Part shown: in pieces, positions 11,492-19,195 of the stretch | How positions within the stretch are numbered: the first letter of the stretch is position 1 | How the letters are laid out: every line of letters starts with the position of its first letter | NCBI RefSeq assembly: GCF_001483745.1 | Contig: NZ_LQBL01000011.1 | Location: forward strand, 124,001 to 188,000 | Length of the DNA: 64,000 bases | DNA from: Serinicoccus chungangensis | GTDB lineage: Bacteria; Actinomycetota; Actinomycetes; Actinomycetales; Dermatophilaceae | Direction of reading: 5' to 3' | Translations under genes and position numbers: made by a program | The notes under the pieces: generated by a model | Told to the model about the DNA's origin: nothing | Databases searched by the model: none | Seen by the model: the letters and a program-made list of their open reading frames with translations, nothing else

Positions 11492-11989
11492 ATGGCCGAC
11501 TCGTCCTTCGACATCGTCAGCAAGGTCGATCACCAGGAGGTCGCCAACGCCGTCAACCAGGCGGCGAAGGAGATCTCCACCCGCTACGACTTCCGGGGCG
11601 TCGGCGCCCGGGTGGAGCTCGCCGGCGAGAGCATCTCGATGGCGGCCAACAGCGAGGAGCGGTGCAAGGCGGTCCTCGACGTGCTGCAGACCAAGCTGGT
11701 CAAGCGGGGGGTGTCGCTCAAGCATCTCGACTACACGCACGACGGCGAGCCCTACGCCTCGGGCAAGGAGTACCGCCTCGAGGCGGCGCTGAAGAGCGGC
11801 ATCTCCAGCGAGAACGCCAAGAAGATCGCCAAGATCATCCGGGAGGAGGGCCCCAAGGCGGTGAAGAGCCAGATCCAGGGCGACGAGCTGCGGGTCACCT
11901 CCAAGTCGCGCGACGACCTGCAGGCGGTCCAGCGGCTGCTCAAGGAGAAGGACCTCGACGTGGCCCTGCAGTACACCAACTACCGCTGA
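11492..11989 (+). CDS. yajQ: YajQ family cyclic di-GMP-binding protein
   Basis: Small cytosolic protein of the YajQ/DUF520 family, two ferredoxin-like folds; members bind nucleotides, and some act as c-di-GMP effectors. The 165-residue length is normal. N-terminal [20 protein letters not shown] and STRYDFRG, and C-terminal [19 protein letters not shown], are family hallmarks. ATG at 11492 follows GGAGG (11481-11485) at good spacing. Upstream in-frame extension runs through the tRNA-Tyr gene and is not real. Confidence 0.95.
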   Translation: MADSSFDIVSKVDHQEVANAVNQAAKEISTRYDFRGVGARVELAGESISMAANSEERCKAVLDVLQTKLVKRGVSLKHLDYTHDGEPYASGKEYRLEAALKSGISSENAKKIAKIIREEGPKAVKSQIQGDELRVTSKSRDDLQAVQRLLKEKDLDVALQYTNYR

Positions 11990-11999
11990 GCCCGGGCGC

Positions 12000-12986
12000 T
12001 CAGCTCTCGGCCCGGCGCAGCGTGGTCCAGGCGACCAGGGCGGCGACAGCCACGAGGACGGCGCCCGCGGTACTGGTGACGCCCACGCCGGCGTCGAAGG
12101 CCGCGCGGGCCGCCTCCAGCAGGTGCGGGTCCCCGGTCCGCTCCGCCGCCGCGACCGCGCCGCCCAGGGTCTCGCGGGCGGCGGCCGCGGCGTCCTCGTC
12201 GGTGCCGGCGGGGACGCGCAGCGAGGAGCGGTAGACGGCCGTTAGCATCCCGCCCAGCACCGTGGTGCCGAGCACGGCGCCGAACTCGTAGGCGGTCTCG
12301 CTCACCGCCGAGGCGGCCCCCGCCTTGGCCGGGGAGACGGCGGTGAGGATCTGGTCGTTCGAGATGGTCTCGGCCGCTCCGATGCCCTGTCCGAGGAGGG
12401 CGAAGGCCAGCGCGATCTGGGGCACCGTGACGGTCTCGCCGCCCACGGCGAGCAGGGCGTAGGCGCTGAAGGAGAAGGTGAGCCCGCCCACCACGGCGGT
12501 GGCCGGTCGGACGTGCCGCACCAGCCGGACCACCAGGAGGCCGGAGGCCACCATGGCGACCACGCCCGGCACCAGGACGAGGGAGGCGTCGAGCGCGGGC
12601 ATGCCCTCGACGAGCTGCAGGTGCTGGGTGACGAAGAAGAGGAAGCCGGTCAGCGCGACGATGCTGAGGAGGTTGACCGCCAGGGCACCCGAGAAGACGG
12701 GGACGGCGAACAGGCCGACGTTCAGCATCGGGTCGACCGCACGCCGCATCCGATGCACCAAGAGGGTGCCGGCGACGACCGCCAGCACGAGGGCGGTCAC
12801 CCCGACGGCGTCGACACCGTCGACCGCCGCGTGCTTGACCGACCACGCGAGGCCGCCGAGGGCGGCCATCGACAGCGCGATCCCGACCGGGTCCACCCGG
12901 CCGGGGCCGGGTCCCGCGACTCCCGGACGAGGAAGGGGCCCAGGACGAGCAGCGGCAGCAGGATCGGCACCGCCACGAGGAAGACC
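12000..12986 (-). pseudogene. C-terminal half of DHA2-type MFS drug exporter, split by transposon and frameshifted
   Basis: The region encodes the second half of a 14-TM EmrB/QacA-type efflux pump. The first part (12986 to about 12900) reads EPVFLVAVPILLPLLVLG in one frame. The rest (from about 12896) reads VDPVGIALSMAALGG onward in another frame, so there is a frameshift near 12895-12910. The other half of the gene lies at 16726-17218, beyond a 3.74-kb insertion. Removing the insertion and one copy of the 8-bp duplication rejoins the halves in frame (GSVF + LVAVP). Homologues have this same GSVFLxNVP-type junction. The 298-residue open stretch 12000-12896 would lack the first half of the transporter, so it is unlikely to work. 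Confidence 0.88.
12979..12986. repeat. 8-bp target site duplication, left copy (GGAAGACC)
   Basis: GGAAGACC directly abuts the left inverted repeat. The same eight bases occur at 16726-16733, directly abutting the right inverted repeat. Eight base pairs is the usual duplication for ISL3-family elements. Confidence 0.9.
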
Positions 12987-13011
12987 GGCTCATCCCAATC
13001 GGGGGTGTAGG
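12987..13011 (+). repeat. left terminal inverted repeat of the element
   Basis: 25-bp terminal repeat beginning GGCTCATCCC and ending GGGTGTAGG. It matches the reverse complement of 16701-16725 at about 20 of 25 positions. The transposase stop codon lies inside it. Confidence 0.88.
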
Positions 13012-14315
13012 AGTTGGGGTCTGACGCCGCCGGTCTCGAGCAGGCTTCGGGCGATGTAGTTGGTCAGGTTGCGGAACCCGAGTGCGGAGCCGCGCAGGTG
13101 TTCGAGCCGTCCGTTGAGCGCCTCGGTCGGCGCGTTGCTGGTGCCGGGTCGTTCGAAGTAGGCGAGCACGTCAGCGGCTCGCTTCTTCAGGGTCCGGCCC
13201 AGGGTGGTGAGCTCGGTGAGCACCTTGGGGACGCCGGCGCTGAGGTCGGTGATCAGCTTCTCCATGAGCTCGCGGCCACGTTGCCGGTCCTCGTGGCGAT
13301 AGGCGGCGATCATGCGCTGGTAGACACCCCAGGTCGCCTCGACCTCGACGTGAGCGTCATCAACGAACAGCGCGCGTAGCCTGTCGCTCTGCTTGTCGGT
13401 GAGCAGGTCCGCGCCGGTGTGCAGCGTGCGCCGCGACTTGTAGAGCGGGTCGTCCCTGAACCCACGGTGCCCGTGGATCGCGAGTTGGACCCGGCGCCGG
13501 CACCTGTCGAGGGCGTCACCGGCCAGGCGCACGACGTGGAAGGGATCCATCACCGTGACCGCGTCCGGGATCTCCTCTGCAGCGGCGGTCTTGAACCCGG
13601 TGAAGCCGTCCATCGCGACCACCTCGACCGCGTCACGGAAGGCGTCGTCGCGGTCGGCGAGCCAGGTCTTGAACGCCGCCTTCGACCGGCCCTCGACCAT
13701 GTCCAGCAGCCTTGCTGGGCCGGCGCCATCGCGGACCGGGGTGAGGTCGATGATCACGGTGACGTACTTGTCGCCACGCCTGGTGTGGCGCCAGACGTGC
13801 TCATCGACGCCAATGACCTTCACGCCCTCAAACCGCGTGGGGTCGTTGATCAGCAGCCGCTTGCCTTCAGCCAGGACCGCGTTGTTGGCGGTGTCCCACG
13901 CGACCCCGAGTCCCTCGGCGACACGGGCGACGGTGAGGTGTGCGACCACGATCCCTTCCAGCGCCCACCGCAGCCCGGTGCGCGAGAGCTTCGCGCGTGG
14001 CTCCGCCGCGGCGCTGGTGTCTTGGCGCCACACGTGTCCGCAGTCGGCACAGCGGTAGCAGCGCACTACAACTTCCAGCACGGTCGGTCGCCAGCCCAGC
14101 GGCTCGTGGGCCAACCGCCGGATCACGGTGTCACGAGCAGCGCCTTCGCTGCCGCACCGTCGGCACCACTGATCTGGTTCCACCACGCGGCACGCGAGGA
14201 CCGCACGATCCGGTTCAAGTCGTTGTCCGGTCACGCTCAGACCGAGGCCGTCGAGTCGAGCGAAGGCGGTCAGGTCAGGGCGGCCGAAGCCGGCCGGCGG
14301 GGTAGCGTCGGACAC
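12990..14315 (-). CDS. ISL3 family transposase
   Basis: DDE transposase, 441 residues, reading from a GTG at 14315. An N-terminal zinc-ribbon-like part (CRRCGSEG and CYRCADCGHVW, cysteines near 51/54 and 86/89) precedes the catalytic core. Likely catalytic acidic residues are in KVIGVDEHVW, VVAMDGFTGF and APTEALNGRLE, as in ISL3 transposases. The frame is intact from end to end, so it could still be active and may be able to mobilise the larger composite. Its first ~18 codons are repeated at the distal end, 16540-16725. Confidence 0.93.
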   Translation of the reverse strand: MSDATPPAGFGRPDLTAFARLDGLGLSVTGQRLEPDRAVLACRVVEPDQWCRRCGSEGAARDTVIRRLAHEPLGWRPTVLEVVVRCYRCADCGHVWRQDTSAAAEPRAKLSRTGLRWALEGIVVAHLTVARVAEGLGVAWDTANNAVLAEGKRLLINDPTRFEGVKVIGVDEHVWRHTRRGDKYVTVIIDLTPVRDGAGPARLLDMVEGRSKAAFKTWLADRDDAFRDAVEVVAMDGFTGFKTAAAEEIPDAVTVMDPFHVVRLAGDALDRCRRRVQLAIHGHRGFRDDPLYKSRRTLHTGADLLTDKQSDRLRALFVDDAHVEVEATWGVYQRMIAAYRHEDRQRGRELMEKLITDLSAGVPKVLTELTTLGRTLKKRAADVLAYFERPGTSNAPTEALNGRLEHLRGSALGFRNLTNYIARSLLETGGVRPQLLHPRLG

Positions 14316-14425
14316 GTCGAGGTCTTTCGGATGGATGGCGTAGGAACCTCCGTCGTCGGGAGACCTCGACGTCTACCTGCGGACCGACGCGCCCGGCCGA
14401 CCTACACCCTCATCTGAGAAGACCC
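14260..14425. repeat. right end of the IS, proximal copy
   Basis: 166 bp containing the transposase start region and the inner right inverted repeat. It is near-identical to 16540-16725, apart from a 20-bp tandem duplication in the distal copy and scattered substitutions. Confidence 0.9.
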
Positions 14426-14640
14426 CTGAAACGTCTTCGACGACGACAGGACCGGCGAGGAGGAGGGCGCGGTGAGCTAAAGGAATGGAGCTTGCTCGGC
14501 TTCGACGCCGCCGCAGGCTCCGGTGAAACGGTCGGTACTGGTCGGTCGTCGTCGGTCACCACCGGATGGCGGCGTCCCCCACGCTCGGCGTTTGCGCAGG
14601 TCAGCGGCTCGTTCGCCCAGTGGGCGCATCAAGCGATAGA

Positions 14641-14688
14641 CGCAAAGCCGACGTGATGAGGTCGTCGGTTCGATTCCGACAGGCGGCT
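14641..14688 (+). tRNA. truncated tRNA 3' end (remnant)
   Basis: A perfect T arm (GTCGG TTCGATT CCGAC, 14664-14680) is followed by AGGCGGC plus T, like a tRNA acceptor 3' strand. No matching 5' acceptor strand (GCCGCCT) is found 45-70 bases upstream, so only the 3' part remains. A strong hairpin follows directly. This looks like a tRNA gene 3' end carried into the passenger segment. Identity is uncertain because the anticodon arm cannot be resolved. Confidence 0.35.
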
Positions 14689-14698
14689 CCGGCGAACA

Positions 14699-14730
14699 GC
14701 CCCTGACCTGCGGAAACGCAGGGCAGGGGC
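14699..14730 (+). terminator. hairpin terminator after the tRNA remnant
   Basis: GCCCCTG (14699-14705) pairs with CAGGGGC (14724-14730), and inside it CCTGCG pairs with CGCAGG around a GAAA tetraloop. The 13-bp stem has one mismatch. It follows the tRNA-like 3' end, as a native tRNA terminator would. The rest of 14426-14947 shows no convincing gene; open frames there are overlap artefacts. Confidence 0.6.
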
Positions 14731-14947
14731 GGTTCGGTTCTGGTGGTCGCGCGATGCGCTGGCCTCACGGCTCTGCCCGACACCGACGTCGCTCTCCTCT
14801 GCGACGGACCCCTCGCCGACTGAGCGCTCGCGGCCGGCATCCTGTCCGTGTGCCGATAGGCCTCGCACCGCTCGGCAACGCAGCGTGGCGTTGCGTCGCG
14901 ACCTGGCGACGGCTCGGCGGGGCGCGATCGTCTCGTGCGTTGGCGGA

Positions 14948-15259
14948 CTACGGGAGCTTGGACGCGAGGACGTCGGCCGCCAGGATCTCGGGTGCTGCGC
15001 CGAGGAGGTGCTGGTTGGCCATCAGGGCTGCGACGATCGCGCCGTTGGCGTGGGCGTCGCGAGCGGCCTCGTCGGGGAATGCATCGAAGATCCAGAAGGT
15101 GTCGGCGTGGGTCCTGACCGCGAACCAGACAATCGTTCCTACTTCTTCGTTGGCGAGCGAGACAGCGCCGGCGAGCAGATCGGCGAGCGCGTCGTGCTGT
15201 CCATCGGCCGCGACGATCTTGGCGACGAAGGCATACGGAAGTGATGCGGGTGTGGACAT
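14948..15259 (-). CDS. antibiotic biosynthesis monooxygenase (ABM) domain protein, putative quinol monooxygenase
   Basis: Small 103-residue protein with the dimeric ferredoxin-like ABM fold as in YgiN-type quinol monooxygenases. Visible pattern: YAFVAKIVAADGQHDALADLL (first strand and helix), NEEVGTIVWFAVRTHADTFWI and FDAFPDEAARDAHANG, then a helix with ILAADVLASKL. It needs no cofactor in characterised relatives. It is transcribed divergently from the AraC-type regulator across a 108-bp gap, so it is a likely target of that regulator. It is passenger cargo of the ISL3-type element. Substrate unknown. Confidence 0.85.
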   Translation of the reverse strand: MSTPASLPYAFVAKIVAADGQHDALADLLAGAVSLANEEVGTIVWFAVRTHADTFWIFDAFPDEAARDAHANGAIVAALMANQHLLGAAPEILAADVLASKLP

Positions 15260-15367
15260 GAGGGGTTCTCCTAGGTGTCGAGGTTTCTTGGTGAAGCGAG
15301 TTCAGCGTATGACGAGCAAGGGCATGTGAGAAGTGGCGTATACGACAGTATTGCTATTGTTCGCGCC

Positions 15368-16309
15368 ATGCGTATCGGACTGATCGCGATCGACGGCTGC
15401 TTCGGTTCGGCTGTCGCGTCGGTCATCGACATCGTGCGGGTGGCCGACGGAGCCCGCGGCGATGTCGACCCGCGGATCGACCCGATCGAACTCGCCATCC
15501 TCGGACCGAAACGGAGAGTGACCACGACGGCATCGATGACCCTGTCGGTGGACCACCCGCTGTCGGAGTCCGCAGAGTTCGACGTGGTCGTCGTCCCTGC
15601 GCTTGGAACCCTCACGGCCGCCGCTACCAACGACGCCCTCCAGAGCCGAGATGCTCGTTCGGTCATCGCCTCGCTCGGGCGCCTCGACGACGCGACCACC
15701 CGGATTGCCGCGGCGTGCACCGGCGTGTTCGCTGTCGCCGAGACCGGACGGATGCATCATCGGCGGGCGACGACCAGCTGGTTCCTGGGGCCGGAGTTCC
15801 TGAAGCGCTATCCGACCGTCGCCCTCGATCTCGACACCATGGTCGTGGTCGACGGGAACCTCGTCACCGCCGGCGCCGCGTTCGCCCACATCGACCTCGC
15901 GCTCTCACTCGTGCGATCGATCAGCCCCGAGCTGGCCCAACATGTCGCCAAGCTCCTCATCATCGACGAGCGTCCGTCGCAGGCGGCCTTCGTCGCCTAC
16001 GAACATCTCCGGCACGAGGACCCGATCGTCGTCGAGTTCGAACGCTTCGTGCGCGCCCGCCTGGACGAACCGTTCAACGTCGCCTTCGTCGCGCAGTCGC
16101 TCGGCACCAGCCGGCGCACCCTCGAACGACGAGTCCGTGCGGCGCTCAACCTCACTCCGCTCGGCTTCGTCCAACGGCTTCGCATCGAACGAGCTCGGCA
16201 CCTCTCAGCAACCACGGACCTCACCTCCGCCGAGATCGCGCTACGGGTCGGCTACGCGAACGCCGAGACTCTGCGCTCCCTCCTGCGTAGGGAGCGACGC
16301 CGTTCCTGA
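15368..16309 (+). CDS. GlxA/DJ-1-type AraC family transcriptional regulator
   Basis: 313-residue regulator. Residues 1-190 resemble the DJ-1/PfpI domain of GlxA-type regulators (MRIGLIAIDGCF, FDVVVVPALG, RIAAACTGVFAVAETG with the nucleophile-elbow cysteine, TASMTLSVDHPL). The C-terminal ~100 residues form the AraC double helix-turn-helix (NVAFVAQSLGTSRRTLERRV and SAEIALRVGYANAETLRSLL). I chose the ATG at 15368; upstream codons extend into the divergent promoter. TATTGT at 15355-15360 lies seven bases before the ATG, consistent with a leaderless transcript. It is cargo of the transposon and probably controls the divergent monooxygenase. Confidence 0.88.
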   Translation: MRIGLIAIDGCFGSAVASVIDIVRVADGARGDVDPRIDPIELAILGPKRRVTTTASMTLSVDHPLSESAEFDVVVVPALGTLTAAATNDALQSRDARSVIASLGRLDDATTRIAAACTGVFAVAETGRMHHRRATTSWFLGPEFLKRYPTVALDLDTMVVVDGNLVTAGAAFAHIDLALSLVRSISPELAQHVAKLLIIDERPSQAAFVAYEHLRHEDPIVVEFERFVRARLDEPFNVAFVAQSLGTSRRTLERRVRAALNLTPLGFVQRLRIERARHLSATTDLTSAEIALRVGYANAETLRSLLRRERRRS

Positions 16310-16520
16310 CCTATCGCCATGCCTGTAGCCGGTGTCCTAGTGCTCGACTGGAACCACCTCTCAGCACGTCGCGTCGACGCTCCTGCGTCGCCCCTGGACG
16401 ACCCACTCGACACGCCCGCAGCACAGGCCATGTGACGTGTCCCGGCTTCCCGGACGGTCGGGGTTGGGTGGCTGTGACGTCGCTGCGTTCTCGTCGAGGG
16501 GGGGTCAGCAGACTCGATCA

Positions 16521-16539
16521 GGGTCGATTGGGATGAGAC
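16521..16539. other. fragment resembling the outer left IS end, abutting the solo right end
   Basis: CGATTGGGATGAG near 16525-16537 matches the reverse complement of the left terminal repeat (13 bases). It sits immediately left of the distal right-end copy that starts at 16540. It may be the scar of an IS-IS junction. The preceding 16310-16520 holds no gene I can support. Confidence 0.4.
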
Positions 16540-16725
16540 GCGAAGGCGGTCAGGTCAGGGCGGCCGAAGCCGGCCGGCGGGGTAGCGTCGGTCACGTCGA
16601 GGTAGCGTCGGTCACGTCGAGGTCTTTAGGATGGATGGCGGAGGAACCTCCATCGTCGGGAGACCTCGACGTCTACCTGCGGACCGACGCGCCCGGCCGA
16701 CCTACACCCTCATCTGGGAAGAGCC
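16540..16725. repeat. solo right IS end, distal copy with 20-bp internal tandem duplication
   Basis: 186 bp repeating 14260-14425. GGTAGCGTCGGTCACGTCGA occurs twice in tandem (16581-16600, 16601-16620), accounting for the 20-bp length difference. It includes a copy of the transposase start and about 18 codons, then the terminal inverted repeat 16701-16725 that forms the outer boundary of the element. Confidence 0.88.
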
Positions 16726-16733
16726 GGAAGACC
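16726..16733. repeat. 8-bp target site duplication, right copy (GGAAGACC)
   Basis: Second copy of the target duplication, immediately outside the right inverted repeat and inside the MFS gene (codons for SVF in GSVF). Confidence 0.9.
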
Positions 16734-17218
16734 GACCCCCACGCGAAGCGCGCCAGGAGGATCCCGCCCACGACCGGGCCCGGGGCGGACCCGACGGAGA
16801 AGGCGGTCGCCCAGATGGCGACGGCCAGGCGGTGCTGGGCGCGGTCGAGGAACATCGTGCGCAGCAGCGACAGCGTGGCCGGCATGAGCGTGGCGCCGAA
16901 GACGCCCAGGGCGACCCGCGCGAGGAGGAGCAGCTCGGCTGTCGGGGCGACGGCGGCCACGACCGAGACCCCGGCGAAACCGGTGGCTCCCACCAGCAGG
17001 GTGCGACGCCGACCCACCCGGTCACCCACCGTGCCCATGGTCACCAGCAGCGTCGCCAGCACGAGCGGGTAGGCGTCGATGAGCCACAGCTGCTGGGCGG
17101 CGGTGGGGGAGAGGTCCCGCGCGATCTGGGGCAGGGCGACGTTCAGCACGGTCGTGTCGATGGACACGAGGAGCACGGGCAGCATCAGCACGGCGAGGCC
17201 GGCCCAGTCGCGCCGGGA
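16726..17218 (-). pseudogene. N-terminal half of DHA2-type MFS drug exporter
   Basis: Reads RRDWAGLAVLMLPVLLVSID, VLNVALPQIARDLSPTAAQ and GDRVGRRRTLLVGATGFAG, the typical first helices and motif A of a drug:H+ antiporter-2 protein, up to ARFAWGSVF. It then runs into transposon sequence. At the 5' end, the expected first ~10-15 codons and the promoter are missing, because the sequence switches directly into the tetR helix-turn-helix on the other strand. The gene is therefore broken at both ends of this fragment. Confidence 0.88.
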
Positions 17219-17220
17219 CG

Positions 17221-17668
17221 CTCGCGGCGACGGCCGACCAGGCGGGCGTCTCCAAGGGAGGGCTGCTCTACCACTTCGGCTCCAAGGACGCGCTCGTCCA
17301 GGGCCTGGCCGACCGGTTGGAGGCCTTCGGGGCCGCGGAGGAGGAGCGGCTCTCCCGGATGCCCGACGCCCTGGAGGTGTTCCTGCGGGAGTCGGTCGCC
17401 GCGGACCAGCCGCTGGACCGCACCTACCTCGCGCTCCTCAAGCTCGGGCAGCTGGACGAGCACCAGGTGCCCCGGGACGCCCTCGTGCGGCTGGACGACC
17501 ACTTCCTCGAGGCGCTCACGACGGCGCTGGGGGACGCCGACCTGGCGTTCCTCGTGCTCCGGGTCAGTGACGGCATCTACGTGCGTACCGCGCTGGGGGG
17601 GCAGCGGTGCGCTGCCCCCGGACTCGGTCGACCGCGCTCTCGCCCTGCTCGCCACCCTGCCGCGCTGA
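17221..17668 (+). pseudogene. TetR family regulator, 5'-truncated and frameshifted
   Basis: From 17221 the frame reads LAATADQAGVSKGGLLYHFG, the second half of a TetR helix-turn-helix, but the first ~30 residues and any start codon are missing. The ligand-binding part continues to YVRTALGG. At a run of seven G near 17595-17601 the frame shifts: the expected C-terminus LPPDSVDRALALLATLPR is in the +1 frame, ending at 17668. Both defects point to a pseudogene, though the G run could be a sequencing slip. It was probably the repressor of the adjacent broken MFS exporter. Confidence 0.8.
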
Positions 17669-17729
17669 GCCGGGGTCGCCGCCGGTGCGCCGGGGTGGTG
17701 CGCCGACCGGGCCGGACGGCATACCATCT

Positions 17730-19076
17730 ATGCTCATGGTGAGCACTGACGTGACCGACCAGTCACTCCCCACGCGGCCGCAGCGGATGGGTCGGCTGCC
17801 GTACAGCCGGGCGCACACCCGGGTGCTGCTCGGCTCCGGCACCGGCTGGGCCCTCGACGCCATGGACGTCGGGCTCATCTCCTTCGTCGGGCTGGCGATC
17901 GCCACCCAGTGGGACCTGACCCGCACCGAGCAGTCCTGGCTGCTGTCCATCGGCTTCGTCGGGATGGCGCTGGGCGCGACCGTCGGCGGGATGCTCGCCG
18001 ACCGCTACGGCCGCCGGACGGTCTTTGCCCTCACCCTGCTCGTCTACGGGCTCGCCACCGGGGCGTCGGCGCTCGCGACGGGGCTCGCGGCGCTGCTGGT
18101 GCTGCGCTTCCTCGTCGGCATCGGCCTGGGCGCCGAGCTGCCGGTCGCCTCCACCCTCGTCAGCGAGCTGTCGCCGACCCGGATCCGTGGCCGCATGGTG
18201 GTCGTCCTGGAGTCGTTCTGGGCGGTGGGATGGCTCCTGGCCGCGCTCATCGGATTCTTCGTCGTGCCGCTGGGGGACGACGGCTGGCGCTGGGCCTTCG
18301 CGCTCGGTCTGGTCCCGGCGCTCTACGCCGTCGTCGTCCGGTGGGGCATGCCCGAGTCGCCGCTCTTCCTCGAGCGGCGCGGCCGGGCCGCCGAGGCCGA
18401 GGCGGTGGTGCGCTCCTTCGAAGAGTCCGCCGGGGTGGCGCACGAGGAGAGCCGGGCGCTGCCCGAGGCGCCCCCGAAGACCCCCGGCGCGCTGTGGTCG
18501 GCGGCCTACCGCGTCCGCACGGCCGGCATCTGGGTGGTGTGGTTCTGCGTCAACTTCTCCTACTACGGCGCCTTCATCTGGCTGCCCAGCCTGCTCTACG
18601 CCCAGGGCTTCGACCTGGTGCGCTCCTTCGGCTACACCCTCGTCATCACGCTGGCCCAGCTGCCGGGGTACGCCCTCGCCGCCGTCCTCGTCGAGGTGTG
18701 GGGCCGGCGGGTCACCCTCGCGACCTTCCTGCTGGGGTCGGCCGCCTCGGCCGTCTGCTTCGGCTTGGCGGGGGAGGTCTGGCAGATCATCGCCGCCGGC
18801 TGCGCCATGAGCTTCTTCAACCTCGGCGCCTGGGGCGCCCTCTACGCCATCACCCCGGAGATCTACCCCACCAGCGTCCGGGCCTCGGGCGCGGGGGCCG
18901 CGGCCGGCTTCGGGCGGATCGCCTCGATCGCCGCCCCGCTGCTCGTCCCGGTCATCCTGGGGGCCTGGGGCAACGCCGCACTGTTCGCGATCTTCGGCGC
19001 GGCCTTCGTCGTCGGGGCGGCGGCCGCATACCTCCTGCTGCCCGAGCAGGCCGGCGACGCCCTCGAGACCACCTGA
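17730..19076 (+). CDS. MFS transporter, metabolite:H+ symporter type
   Basis: 448-residue 12-TM transporter. Motif GMLADRYGRRTVFALTLLVY between helices 2 and 3 is the classic MFS motif A; RFLVGIGLGAELPVASTLVSE and PESPLFLERRGR, followed by a charged central loop, and ITPEIYPTSVRASG in the second half match the sugar/metabolite porter-like group (NiaP, AAHS, SV2-like). Substrate cannot be told from sequence. I used the ATG at 17730; the ATG at 17736 is also possible. The gene is intact, unlike the MFS/tetR pair upstream, and is followed directly by tandem repeats. Confidence 0.9.
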   Translation: MLMVSTDVTDQSLPTRPQRMGRLPYSRAHTRVLLGSGTGWALDAMDVGLISFVGLAIATQWDLTRTEQSWLLSIGFVGMALGATVGGMLADRYGRRTVFALTLLVYGLATGASALATGLAALLVLRFLVGIGLGAELPVASTLVSELSPTRIRGRMVVVLESFWAVGWLLAALIGFFVVPLGDDGWRWAFALGLVPALYAVVVRWGMPESPLFLERRGRAAEAEAVVRSFEESAGVAHEESRALPEAPPKTPGALWSAAYRVRTAGIWVVWFCVNFSYYGAFIWLPSLLYAQGFDLVRSFGYTLVITLAQLPGYALAAVLVEVWGRRVTLATFLLGSAASAVCFGLAGEVWQIIAAGCAMSFFNLGAWGALYAITPEIYPTSVRASGAGAAAGFGRIASIAAPLLVPVILGAWGNAALFAIFGAAFVVGAAAAYLLLPEQAGDALETT

Positions 19077-19077
19077 T

Positions 19078-19165
19078 CCGCACCGGACGCGTGCTCCGGC
19101 CGCACCGGACGCGTGCTCCGGCCGCACCGGACGCGTGCTCCGGTCGCACCGGACGCGTGCTCCGC
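19078..19165. repeat. four tandem 22-bp repeats with internal dyad symmetry
   Basis: Unit CCGCACCGGACGCGTGCTCC plus GG, repeated at 19078, 19100, 19122 and 19144, the last slightly diverged. Each unit contains CCGGA...TCCGG arms around CGCGTGC. The array begins two bases after the MFS stop codon, so it could act as a chain of small hairpins in the transcript. No spacers, so not CRISPR. Confidence 0.9.
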
Positions 19166-19195
19166 CCCGCGAGGCGGCTGCGCTGCGCCAGCAAG

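Larger units (their letters stand above)
12987..14425 (-). mobile_element. complete ISL3-family insertion sequence (left part of the composite element)
   Basis: 1,439 bp with one transposase gene reading leftwards. Its left end is the 25-bp repeat at 12987-13011. Its own right end is at 14401-14425, which differs at only two bases from the distal right end at 16701-16725. The length fits the ISL3 family (about 1.3-1.6 kb). There is no 8-bp GGAAGACC copy next to 14425, so this inner end was not used in the insertion seen here. Confidence 0.82.
12987..16725. mobile_element. 3.74-kb ISL3-family transposon-like element with passenger genes
   Basis: Bounded by 25-bp imperfect inverted repeats (12987-13011 and 16701-16725, about 20 of 25 matching, both ending in GGGTGTAGG towards the inside) and flanked by the 8-bp direct repeat GGAAGACC. 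It contains one complete insertion sequence (12987-14425), a passenger segment (14426-16539) with a monooxygenase and an AraC-type regulator, and a second copy of only the right IS end (16540-16725). The target duplication surrounds the whole unit, which implies that it moved as one piece using the distal right end. It interrupts an MFS exporter gene. Confidence 0.88.

Noticed and set aside
12990-14425. two full IS copies forming a classical composite transposon
   Set aside because: The right-hand copy holds only the last 186 bp, including about 18 transposase codons. There is no second transposase.
14601-14868. two small minus-strand ORFs (RNRTDDLITS and SESNRRPHHV types)
   Set aside because: These peptide strings are typical readings across tRNA 3' ends and are not real proteins. 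They support the tRNA remnant instead.
19078-19165. CRISPR array
   Set aside because: Repeats are directly adjoining with no spacers, and no cas genes are nearby.
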